Positions 38,828-47,075 of a DNA stretch of 51,439 nt are shown here, piece after piece. The position numbers and the translations under genes are program-made. The DNA comes from Clostridiales bacterium (lineage in GTDB: Bacteria > Bacillota > Clostridia > Christensenellales > CAG-138). The notes below the pieces were generated by a model. It saw only the letters and a list, made by a program, of their open reading frames with translations. It had not been told where the DNA came from and did no database searches. Location of the stretch: NCBI GenBank assembly GCA_009779405.1, contig WREI01000010.1, forward strand, positions 1-51,439. The letters run 5' to 3'. Positions within the stretch are counted from its first letter, which is position 1. The number at the start of each line of letters is the position of its first letter.

Positions 38828-39910
38828 TTGAAAAAAACCACCATCGTCTTCACCGGCGGCGGCACCGCCGGGCATGTCACGCCCAACCTCGCCATCATCG
38901 AGAAATTGGATCCCGCGCTTTGGGATATGCACTATATCGGCACGGAAAACGGTTTGGAGCGCACGCTCCTGGTCGGGTATCCGGCGGTGCAATACCACGC
39001 GGTCGACGCGGGCAAACTGCGCCGCTATTTTTCGCTGAAAACCCTGACGATGCCCTATCATGTGCTGCACGGTATGGCGCAGAGCCGCGCGCTGCTGCGG
39101 CGCTTGCAGCCGAAAGTCCTGTTCAGCAAGGGCGGCTATGTGACCGTCCCCGTCGTGCTCTCCGCGCCGAAGAGCTGTCACGTCTTCGTCCACGAATCGG
39201 ATTACAGCCCCGGTCTCGCAAACCGCATGGAGTTGCGCCGCGCCGACACGGTATGCTGTTCCTTTTCGGATACGCTGTCACACTTTCCATCAAACGTCAA
39301 GGCGGTGCACACAGGTACGCCCATACGCGCCGCGCTCTATGCGGGGGAAAAAAGCAAGGGTCTCGCCTTCTGCGGCTTCTCGGGCCAAAAGCCGGTCTTG
39401 CTCTGCACGGGCGGGAGTTTGGGCGCGGGCTTTCTGAACGAAACCCTGCGCGCCGCCCTGCCACGGCTATTGGCAAGCTTTGATATCGTGCAAATCACTG
39501 GCAAGGGCAAGGTGGATGAGAGTTTTGCGCAGGAGGGCTACAAACAATTTGAATACGTCGGCCCCGAAATGGGCGACCTCTTCGCTGCCGCCGATCTCGT
39601 CCTCGCGCGCGCAGGCGCAAACACGGTCTTCGAACTGACCGCCCTCCAAAAGCCCGCCCTCCTGATCCCCCTCCCGGCGACCAGTTCGCGCGGCGACCAG
39701 CTCCACAACGCCGAGTATATGCGCCGAAACGGCTACGCCGAGGTGCTCATGCAAGAGCAAACCACCCCCGAACTGCTTGTCGCAACCCTCCAAATCCTCT
39801 ACACCAACCGCGGCCCCTATATCGCCCGCATGGCCGCAGCCAGGGCAGACGGGACGAGGGAGATTGTAAGGATGATTGAAAAAACCGTAGATACTGAACG
39901 GCAACCTTAA
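38828..39910 (+). CDS. murG: UDP-GlcNAc:lipid-I N-acetylglucosaminyltransferase, probable TTG start
   Basis: MKKTTIVFTGGGTAGHVTPNLAIIEKL with AAGGAG SD before TTG 38828; CTGGSLGAGFLNE; ARAGANTVFELTALQKPALLIPLP. Confidence 0.93.
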   Translation: MKKTTIVFTGGGTAGHVTPNLAIIEKLDPALWDMHYIGTENGLERTLLVGYPAVQYHAVDAGKLRRYFSLKTLTMPYHVLHGMAQSRALLRRLQPKVLFSKGGYVTVPVVLSAPKSCHVFVHESDYSPGLANRMELRRADTVCCSFSDTLSHFPSNVKAVHTGTPIRAALYAGEKSKGLAFCGFSGQKPVLLCTGGSLGAGFLNETLRAALPRLLASFDIVQITGKGKVDESFAQEGYKQFEYVGPEMGDLFAAADLVLARAGANTVFELTALQKPALLIPLPATSSRGDQLHNAEYMRRNGYAEVLMQEQTTPELLVATLQILYTNRGPYIARMAAARADGTREIVRMIEKTVDTERQP

Positions 39911-40000
39911 TTGAAAGCATATTATGCATAGAGGGAGGAATAATAAAATATAATCGGGTATGATATCACTCAGTGGTACAACCCGCAAGCAAACACGGCA

Positions 40001-40025
40001 GATTATTAACAAATTGTTAACAATC
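40001..40025. promoter_or_regulatory. 25-bp operator-like palindrome upstream of the Panacea operon
   Basis: GATTATTAACAAATTGTTAACAATC; 11 of 12 base pairs symmetric. Confidence 0.65.
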
Positions 40026-40049
40026 TATGCGTTGAAGTGAGGTGAATCA

Positions 40050-40163
40050 ATGATTAAAATAGTAGACACTGACCTTTTGGCACGTTGGTTCCAAGAGGAA
40101 GCGGTAGGCACTGATGACCACTATCGTGTCAACAATGATGAATGCAAAAAGGAGGGGTTTTGA
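40050..40163 (+). CDS. 37-aa small ORF translationally coupled to the Panacea gene
   Basis: GAGGTG SD; MIKIVDTDLLARWFQEEAVGTDDHYRVNNDECKKEGF; stop overlaps next start as TGATG. Confidence 0.5.
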   Translation: MIKIVDTDLLARWFQEEAVGTDDHYRVNNDECKKEGF

Positions 40164-40639
40164 TGCTGTCGCCGTTAGTATATGCGAACAGTCTTTTGAA
40201 GCGTGGGTTTGAACGCAAAGTTCCTATTTCGCCATACAAATTGCAGAAGCTGATTTACTTCTTGTATGCAAATATAGCGTGGAAGAAAGGAATTGTGCTT
40301 TTTTCGAGTAGGTTTATAGCAGAGGAAACTGGGCCAATGCTCGCGGAAGTTGCATACGCTTTTAGAGAGTATGATGGTGAAGAACCGATTCGGAAATTTT
40401 TCAGGGATGAAAACGGAGATGTTCAAATTCTAAGTGAAAGAAACGAATGGTTCAAGGATTGCTTAAACAAAACATGGGATATGTATGGGTATATGGAATG
40501 GACGGAACTTTCAGCTTTGACACACGGAGTGGGAACAACATGGCTCACTGCTTGGAGAAAAGCAAAAGAAAAGGACAATCGATTCTTAGAATTTCAAGAT
40601 GTGAGGGACGATGGAAGAGGCTTTTTTGACTTCGCCTAA
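40163..40639 (+). CDS. Panacea-domain (DUF4065 / SocA-like) protein, candidate antitoxin
   Basis: ISPYKLQKLIYFLYANIAWKKGIVLFSSRFIAEETGPMLAEVAYAFREYDGEE matches the Panacea pattern YkLqKLlYf...G.lf...f.A...GP; AGGAGG upstream. Confidence 0.88.
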   Translation: MLSPLVYANSLLKRGFERKVPISPYKLQKLIYFLYANIAWKKGIVLFSSRFIAEETGPMLAEVAYAFREYDGEEPIRKFFRDENGDVQILSERNEWFKDCLNKTWDMYGYMEWTELSALTHGVGTTWLTAWRKAKEKDNRFLEFQDVRDDGRGFFDFA

Positions 40640-41006
40640 AGAAAGCGAAGAAGAAACAACTCTTGCCGGGATGACTCAGGATGAAGCGGAGAGGTTCCCC
40701 GAACCGGGAGATGTGAAAAAGCTTTATAAAAGCCTAAAGCCGAAAGCATTATCGAAGGCCACCGTAAAGTCAATTGAGGAACAACGACAAGAGAATGACA
40801 ATCAGCGACACAAACTTGCACGATGGTTGGTGGGGGGCATTGTTATCTTCCTCTGCACAATGACGGCGGCTACGTTTTTCTTGAGTTTGGGTTTCGATGT
40901 AAGCGTTCCCGAACCTTTTGATAAGCTACTGCAAATCATCCAAGCAGCGTTGTTCACCTTTTTGGGGTTCTTGTTTGGAGAACGTTCTAAGGAAGATCGA
41001 CAATAG
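40611..41006 (+). CDS. Small two-helix membrane protein overlapping the Panacea gene, candidate membrane toxin
   Basis: 131 aa; TM-like ARWLVGGIVIFLCTMTAATFFLSLGF and LLQIIQAALFTFLGFLFGERS; 29-nt overlap with upstream gene. Confidence 0.75.
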   Translation: MEEAFLTSPKESEEETTLAGMTQDEAERFPEPGDVKKLYKSLKPKALSKATVKSIEEQRQENDNQRHKLARWLVGGIVIFLCTMTAATFFLSLGFDVSVPEPFDKLLQIIQAALFTFLGFLFGERSKEDRQ

Positions 41007-41157
41007 CATGTCCGAAATCATCAAGGATATGTGCAGATGCATTTATTTGGATAGATTCATAGCATAGAGGAAGAAAAGGAAGAAACTACTTGCATATTGT
41101 ACAGTGCAGAGAGGTTGAACACAAGTCTCTCTGCATTATTACTTCTTGCTTTCCTCT

Positions 41158-42702
41158 TTATTCTTCTGCAAGTAACCCCCCATACATCTCCTCCCACTCC
41201 TGAATCAGCTGAATATTCGCGTGTTCGATCTTGCTCAGCTCGTCCCTCTGCACCTTGTGTAAAAACAGCGCCCTATACCAGTCGTAACGCCCGTAGTGCG
41301 CCGCGTAGGCGGGCGTGCTAAACTGATTCCCGTTTCTCGCGTATATCTCATTGCGGGCAAAGCCCAAGAGGGTCACCATATGCTCGGCGTGGTTCCAATA
41401 GGTATGGTTGCTCAGGCGATAGAGGTCGTCCTCGGTCAGCAACCTCTCGCTGCTCTCGGGGAACACGAAGCCGTTTTCATCGAAATAGAAACTGGCGAAG
41501 CTGCCGTCCATCGCGATATAGCCCGCCTGCCGTATACAGGCCTGTCCCTCGGGCGAGAGCATCCAGTCCAAGAATCTGCCGCCCGCCTTTTCCTCGTCTC
41601 CCTTGCGTATAATGCCGTAATAATGCACGGAGAAGGGGTAACTCCCCTGCACGATGTTTTCCGGGGTCGGCTCCACGCCGCCTATGGAAAGGGTCTTGAT
41701 ATGTTCGCCGGGCGAATAGGTGATGCCCTCGCCCGCGTCCTGAAACAGAAAGTATTTGTAGGTATAACCCAAGCCGCCGCCCTCCTCGGTCTTGGCGGAA
41801 GCGACGCCCAGCAGCGTGGACATATCGTCCACAATCTCCTCGGAAAGTATGGCGGGCGCAAACGGCGTGCCTTGCATCACCAGATTCTCCATCGCCGTCT
41901 GGCTGCCGGAGTTGGGGTTGCGGCTATAGGCGTTGATGGGCAACTCTTCGCCGCCCAATTCGCGCCAGTTGGTGATCTTGCCCGCGTAAATATCGCGGAG
42001 CTGCTCTATCGTGAGACTGTCCACCGGATTGCCGAGATAGGTGATAAATACAAAAGCGTCCCAGCAGACGGGCCGCATATCGAGCTCCACGCCGTTGTCC
42101 GCGGCCAGCCGCAATTCTTCCTCGGAGGGTGCGGTTACGATGATGAGGTCCGTACTCTCTTCGAGGAGCGTCGCGTATGGATAGTCCTCGTCGGACGCGG
42201 GCGACGCCCCGCTCGGGGACAGCCATACAAAGCCCTCGGCAACGCCGCTGCTCTTATTGCCGAAGATCAGGTTTTCATAGGCCTGATGCGTCTTGTTGAA
42301 GCTGATGATATCGAAGGGATATTGCAGGCGCAGATGCTGGCGCGCAAACTCCTCCGCCATCGGCATGGCGACCGTGGAGCCGTCGATGCAGGGATAGGAG
42401 CCAAGGGTAATGGCGTATTCGTAATCGCCGCCGGGCAGCGGCGATGTGCTTTGCATCGGATTCCCTAAGCGATAAGGGCTGTCCTGCACAATCTGCTTCC
42501 AGTGATAGGGGACATTGAGCGGCGGCTCGGCGGGGTCTTGCAGCGCTGCCACCCAGCCCGGCGCCGTCTCCCACAATTGTGCGGGCATCTCGCCCTGCGC
42601 GGGCGCCGCGCTGTCCGCAGGCCCCTGCTTCGGGTCCCCATTGCAGGCGACAAGCGTCAAAACCAGCGCCGACAGCAGCAGGATGGAAAGAATTCGTTTC
42701 AT
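41158..42702 (-). CDS. PstS-like substrate-binding lipoprotein with C-terminal YARHG domain
   Basis: MKRILSILLLSALVLTLVACNGD lipobox; YSRNPNSGSQTAMENLVMQ phosphate-binding-like; FARNEIYARNGNQFSTPAYAAHYGRYDWY YARHG. Confidence 0.85.
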   Translation of the reverse strand: MKRILSILLLSALVLTLVACNGDPKQGPADSAAPAQGEMPAQLWETAPGWVAALQDPAEPPLNVPYHWKQIVQDSPYRLGNPMQSTSPLPGGDYEYAITLGSYPCIDGSTVAMPMAEEFARQHLRLQYPFDIISFNKTHQAYENLIFGNKSSGVAEGFVWLSPSGASPASDEDYPYATLLEESTDLIIVTAPSEEELRLAADNGVELDMRPVCWDAFVFITYLGNPVDSLTIEQLRDIYAGKITNWRELGGEELPINAYSRNPNSGSQTAMENLVMQGTPFAPAILSEEIVDDMSTLLGVASAKTEEGGGLGYTYKYFLFQDAGEGITYSPGEHIKTLSIGGVEPTPENIVQGSYPFSVHYYGIIRKGDEEKAGGRFLDWMLSPEGQACIRQAGYIAMDGSFASFYFDENGFVFPESSERLLTEDDLYRLSNHTYWNHAEHMVTLLGFARNEIYARNGNQFSTPAYAAHYGRYDWYRALFLHKVQRDELSKIEHANIQLIQEWEEMYGGLLAEE

Positions 42703-42725
42703 GGAGGGCCCCCCTTTTTTTAATC

Positions 42726-42749
42726 GTAGGGGCGAGGCATGCCTCGCCC
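42726..42749. repeat. GTAG-type palindrome
   Basis: GTAGGGGCGAGGCATGCCTCGCCC, identical to 46233-46256. Confidence 0.85.
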
Positions 42750-42780
42750 GTTTCATTCAATTATACCCTTAACCCAAAAA

Positions 42781-43827
42781 TCAATCAATAAAAACATTCT
42801 CGATCGTAAATGTGTCCCGCGCGGCGTCATAATAATTGTATTCATCCAAGTACGGCGAATAGGAGACGCATTCCATGGTGTTGCGCAGGGAATCAAAGGT
42901 CAAAATGCGCAGAAAACCAAAACCCTTCTTTTCCATATGCATGCCTTGCAGGTTGTACATCAGCGCCGTCACGGTATGTCCGTCATCATAGACCTTTTCC
43001 CATTTCCCCTCGCCGCCGGAGTGGCCGCAGATCACGAGACGCAGGTTCGGGTGGTCGGCAAAGAGCGCTTCGAGCCGCAGTCCCTCCGAATAGAGCAGAC
43101 CGTTGGTGGCGAGGAAGCTGTGGGTGACGATGACGACCGTATGCGTCGGGTAGGCGTCCATCTGTTGCTCCGCCCAGCGCAGGTAGACGTCGCTCTTGCC
43201 GGGCCAGCCTATGCCCAAAAGGAGCAAGTTGCGCCCGCCCGCCGTGATGGGCTGCACCCAGCACTGCCCGCCGTTGAAAAGCAGCGACTCCTCCCGCACA
43301 TCGCAGAAGTCATAGGATAAAAAGGTCTGATATTCCGGCTCGGGCCAGCCCACGTCGTGGTTCCCCGCGACGACATAACGCGGAATCTCCCCGCGCATGA
43401 TATCCATCCCGCGCGAGATCTTCTTCCAGTGCCCCTCCTCCCTGCGGTTGTCGATCACATCGCCCACATGCAGCATGCCGAGGAAATTGCGGGCCTCGCG
43501 CTGCTCGACTATCCAGCGCGCCATCGCTTCATACACATCGGGGAAACGCCAGCCGTATACCTGCGTGTCGGAGATCCAGACGAAGGAAAAGGGCGTCGGC
43601 GCGGGGGTCGGCGTCGGCGTGGGCGGGGGTGTAACGAAGGCCAGCGCGGGCAGGGCCGTATCCTGCGTATCGGATACGGCGGCGGCGGTCGGCGCGGGGG
43701 TCGCTTCCGCTTCCCGAGCCGGGGGCGCCGACGCGGAGCCGCGCAACAGCGGAAAGGATACGAGGATGGCAACCAGGCAGAGCGTACCCGCCATCCACAG
43801 CCAGGTAGCGCGAAAAGCTTTGTTCAT
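42781..43827 (-). CDS. Membrane-anchored metallophosphoesterase
   Basis: FVWISDTQVYGW; LHVGDVIDNRREEGHW; YVVAGNHDVG; VIVTHSFL; LVICGHSGG. Confidence 0.92.
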   Translation of the reverse strand: MNKAFRATWLWMAGTLCLVAILVSFPLLRGSASAPPAREAEATPAPTAAAVSDTQDTALPALAFVTPPPTPTPTPAPTPFSFVWISDTQVYGWRFPDVYEAMARWIVEQREARNFLGMLHVGDVIDNRREEGHWKKISRGMDIMRGEIPRYVVAGNHDVGWPEPEYQTFLSYDFCDVREESLLFNGGQCWVQPITAGGRNLLLLGIGWPGKSDVYLRWAEQQMDAYPTHTVVIVTHSFLATNGLLYSEGLRLEALFADHPNLRLVICGHSGGEGKWEKVYDDGHTVTALMYNLQGMHMEKKGFGFLRILTFDSLRNTMECVSYSPYLDEYNYYDAARDTFTIENVFID

Positions 43828-43837
43828 GTGCGCCCTC

Positions 43838-44059
43838 CTATGGATTGGGGAGGGGCAGGGGCGCCCCGCTCGGCTTCGGGGTCAGCGCGGGTACCTCCAC
43901 GCGCACCACGGGGACGACGCGATTCTCGCCCTCCGCCGCCCAAACGGGCAAAATGGGCGCGGGCGCGGGGTTCGCCGTCTCGCTGCGGATCAGGATGAAG
44001 AGCACGCAGGCGGCGGTCAACACCCCCAGCCACAGCGCGCGGAACAGTTTAAAAAGCAT
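43838..44059 (-). CDS. Small single-TM hypothetical protein
   Basis: MLFKLFRALWLGVLTAACVLFILIRSETANPAPAPILPVW; upstream of the metallophosphoesterase, same strand. Confidence 0.55.
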   Translation of the reverse strand: MLFKLFRALWLGVLTAACVLFILIRSETANPAPAPILPVWAAEGENRVVPVVRVEVPALTPKPSGAPLPLPNP

Positions 44060-44248
44060 GGCACCCTCCTGAATTTTAGGTTGAGTGCTTTTTATCACGC
44101 GAATTTTTGCGAATGTTGTTTTAGGCAAAGGAAGTCAAATATTTCTCTCCATAACGACTTACTGCATTCACAGATGTCGGTATTATGAAGATTGTATTTA
44201 CGATATATTTCGTGTATACTGCCACCATCCCCCAAAGGTGGTGCGGCA

Positions 44249-45055
44249 ATGAGCGGCGACGAAATCCTCGTTTTTTTAGCTTCCCTTGTGGCAGCGGTAC
44301 TGTTTTTTGTGAAATGGTATCGGGCTATATTCGCCGCATGGCCAAAGTCGCGCGGCAAGTTGGGGAAAATACTGCTGGGCGTACTCCCCGTCCTCGCCTT
44401 CCTGATCATCCGCTTTGTTTTGAAAAATCTGGCCTCCTATGACGTGATCTTCGACCCCTCCTATATCACCTTCTATATATTCCTCGGCTTTGCCTGCCTT
44501 GCCTTCGGCTGCTTTATGATGCGCGGCTGCTTCGACCTGTCCTGGCGGGACGATGTGCTGCACCTGAACAACAGGGCCGCGGCGTTCGCCTTTGCGGGCG
44601 GATTTTTGGGTATCACGCTGATTTACGCGGCGGCGAACATCGGCGATGGTCCCGGTTGGTGGTGCGTCATCTTCGCGGGCGGTCTGGGGCTCGGCGCGTG
44701 GTTCCTGTCGGCTCTGATTTTGCAGGCCTGCACGCGGGTCTTTGAGCGCGTCACGGTCGAACGGGACCTCTCCTGCGGCATACGGCTCGGCTGTTATCTG
44801 ATCGCGAGCGGCATCCTGCTCGGCAGGGCCTCGGCGGGCGATTGGACGAGTTTCCAAATGACGGTGATCGAGTTTTGGGTCGGCTGGCCCGTGCTGCCGC
44901 TGACGGCGCTGGCCATCATCGGCGAACTGCTCTGCGTCCGCGCGGCCAATGAGCGGGAGACGCTCGGGAATAATATCGCGGGCTCCGTCCTCTGGGGCGT
45001 TATCATGATCGCCGCCGCGATATGCAGCGTCGTCTTCCTGATTCCCGGCCTTTGA
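44249..45055 (+). CDS. Polytopic membrane protein (DUF350-like architecture, tentative)
   Basis: 268 aa, 6-7 hydrophobic segments in paired pattern; directly upstream of a GSP-synthase-like ATP-grasp gene. Confidence 0.65.
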   Translation: MSGDEILVFLASLVAAVLFFVKWYRAIFAAWPKSRGKLGKILLGVLPVLAFLIIRFVLKNLASYDVIFDPSYITFYIFLGFACLAFGCFMMRGCFDLSWRDDVLHLNNRAAAFAFAGGFLGITLIYAAANIGDGPGWWCVIFAGGLGLGAWFLSALILQACTRVFERVTVERDLSCGIRLGCYLIASGILLGRASAGDWTSFQMTVIEFWVGWPVLPLTALAIIGELLCVRAANERETLGNNIAGSVLWGVIMIAAAICSVVFLIPGL

Positions 45056-45058
45056 GCG

Positions 45059-46285
45059 ATGGATATGGGTATAAAATTGGCAGGCATCCCGCGCGACGCG
45101 GATTACCGCTACGAGGTGATCTTCCGCGCCTATAAATGGGACCCACAGGTGGGTGACAGCAATACCATCGCCCGGCACGCGCTGCTGATGGATGCGGATA
45201 CCGCGCGGCAATTGGAAGTTTGGGCGGAGCAGTTGTCCGAAGAAACCATGCGCATGGAAGAAGCGCTGATCGACAGGCCCGCCCTATATAAAAAGCTGGG
45301 ATTCCCGAAGGAAACGCGCAAGGCCTTGGAGAAAATGACGGGCTATGGCCGCGATAAAAACATACGCCTGATGCGCTTCGACTTCCACCCGACAACGGCG
45401 GGCTGGGCCATCTCGGAGGTGAACAGCGATGTGCCGGGCGGACTGGCCGAGGCCTCCTCCCTGCCCGTTCTCGCGGCCCGCTATTTCGAGGGCTATGCGC
45501 CGGCCAAAAACACGGCGGACGCGCTGCTGCAAGCGTTTCGGGACAAGATCCCGGCGGGCGGCAGCATCGCCTTTGTGCACGCAACCTCCTATGCCGACGA
45601 CCGCCAGGTGATGCAGTTTCTGGGCGACAGCGTAAGCGCCGCGGGCTATCGCGCCCTCTACGCCGCGCCGGATCATATTGTATGGGAGGGCAACAAGGCG
45701 CAGGGTATAGACGCAATCGTCCGCTTTTATCCCTTGGAATGGCTGGCGAATCTGCCGAAGAAGTCGGCGTGGACCAAATATTTCAACAGCGAAACCCCCG
45801 CCTGCAACCACCCCGCCGCCATGCTCACGCAGTCCAAACGCCTGCCCCTCGTCTGGGACGAATTGGGCGTCGAGCTCCCCGCGTGGAAGACCCTGCTGCC
45901 GCAGACGGGAGACCCAAAATCGGTCAAACAACCAAGCGAGGACTGGGTGCTGAAACCGGCCCTGGGCAGGGTGGGGGAGGGCATCGCAATCCGCGGCACC
46001 ATGCCCGAAAAAGAACGGCGGCAAATTGCAAAAGCCGCGCGCAGAGAGCCCCAAAACTGGGTCGCGCAGCGCAAATTTGAAAGCTTGCCGTTGACGTCGG
46101 AAACAGGGGAAATCTATCACCTCTGCGTCGGCGTATTCACCGTAGACGGAAAAAGCGCGGGCTTCTACGGCAGAATCAACCCCTATCCGCGCATGGACGC
46201 CAACGCGAAGGATATAGCGATATTAATTAATTGTAGGGGCGAGGCATGCCTCGCCCGCCCGAATACAGAAAGGACCCCAAAATGA
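45059..46285 (+). CDS. Glutathionylspermidine-synthase-like ATP-grasp protein, C-terminus extended through a palindromic repeat
   Basis: YEVIFRAYKWDPQVGDSNTIARHALLM; IRLMRFDFHPTTAGWAISEVNSDVPGG; WVLKPALGRVGEGI; tail INCRGEACLARPNTERTPK. Confidence 0.8.
   Translation: MDMGIKLAGIPRDADYRYEVIFRAYKWDPQVGDSNTIARHALLMDADTARQLEVWAEQLSEETMRMEEALIDRPALYKKLGFPKETRKALEKMTGYGRDKNIRLMRFDFHPTTAGWAISEVNSDVPGGLAEASSLPVLAARYFEGYAPAKNTADALLQAFRDKIPAGGSIAFVHATSYADDRQVMQFLGDSVSAAGYRALYAAPDHIVWEGNKAQGIDAIVRFYPLEWLANLPKKSAWTKYFNSETPACNHPAAMLTQSKRLPLVWDELGVELPAWKTLLPQTGDPKSVKQPSEDWVLKPALGRVGEGIAIRGTMPEKERRQIAKAARREPQNWVAQRKFESLPLTSETGEIYHLCVGVFTVDGKSAGFYGRINPYPRMDANAKDIAILINCRGEACLARPNTERTPK
46233..46256. repeat. 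GTAG-type palindrome inside the ATP-grasp 3' coding region
   Basis: GTAGGGGCGAGGCATGCCTCGCCC. Confidence 0.85.
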
Positions 46286-47025
46286 CCGGAAACATAGACG
46301 CATACAAAGCCTGGGTGCCGGCGGACGCCCTGTGGACGGACTGGGCCAAGCCCGTCCTGTTCGCAAACATGCCCCCGGAATGCTATGATAAAATCGTCGT
46401 CCCCGAACTGCCCTGGATCACGCGCTTGGACGCGTCGACGGCCATTATCGCCGACCTGCCCGGCAGGGCGGGCGTGCTGACGGGCCTGGCGCTGGCGCGA
46501 CTCGGCTATCGCCCCGTGCCACTCTATAACGGCGTCTGCGAGGGCGGGGCAAGCATGGTCGTCCCCAACATAGAAATTATGCAGGTGCTCTGCGGCGGCG
46601 CGAAGATCATATCCGCCATGCCCCTACGCTCCGACGCGCCGCCCGCGTTCCTGCTCGACGCGAACCGACTGAACGGGTTTGGCAAGCAGCCGGGCAGCTA
46701 TGACAACCGCTGGTGCGTCTTCCCCCAAGACCTGCCCTCCGCCGCCTTCCTTCGCAACAGCGGCATCCGAAACGTCATCGTCCGCACCAACAACCGGCAC
46801 GAAGACTTGACGCACATCCTGTATCGCTACCAAAGCGAGGATATCTCCATCTTTATACACGACGGCATCCAACAAAAACCCGTGCAAATCCACAAGCCTT
46901 CCCGCTTCAAACATCTCTTTTATCGCGTCGGCGTGATCATGGGCCTGCGCCGCAACGCGGCAGGCGGCTTCGGCGCGCAGGTCCCCGAACCCGGCAGTGG
47001 CGGGCGGTATTACGGGTATGGTTGA
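46282..47025 (+). CDS. Uncharacterised partner of the ATP-grasp protein
   Basis: ATGA overlap with upstream gene; MTGNIDAYKAWVPADALWTDWAKPVLFANMPPE; AGGACC upstream. Confidence 0.7.
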   Translation: MTGNIDAYKAWVPADALWTDWAKPVLFANMPPECYDKIVVPELPWITRLDASTAIIADLPGRAGVLTGLALARLGYRPVPLYNGVCEGGASMVVPNIEIMQVLCGGAKIISAMPLRSDAPPAFLLDANRLNGFGKQPGSYDNRWCVFPQDLPSAAFLRNSGIRNVIVRTNNRHEDLTHILYRYQSEDISIFIHDGIQQKPVQIHKPSRFKHLFYRVGVIMGLRRNAAGGFGAQVPEPGSGGRYYGYG

Positions 47026-47028
47026 TTT

Positions 47029-47075
47029 CAATGTTCAGCGCGCAATGTTCAACGCACAATGATTGTGGAGACGCC
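47029..47075. repeat. Single arm E of composite element family A/B
   Basis: TTCAATGTTCAGCGCGCAATGTTCAACGCACAATGATTGTGGAGACGCC, no matching right arm seen. Confidence 0.6.

Noticed and set aside
38737-39483. 248-aa plus-strand ORF overlapping murG
   Set aside because: Out-of-frame to murG, Arg/Ala/His-rich, begins inside a repeat arm.
42703-42756. Extended N-terminus MKRARHASPLRLKKGGPS of the YARHG lipoprotein
   Set aside because: Upstream ATG lies across the palindromic repeat; the lipoprotein signal starts at 42702.
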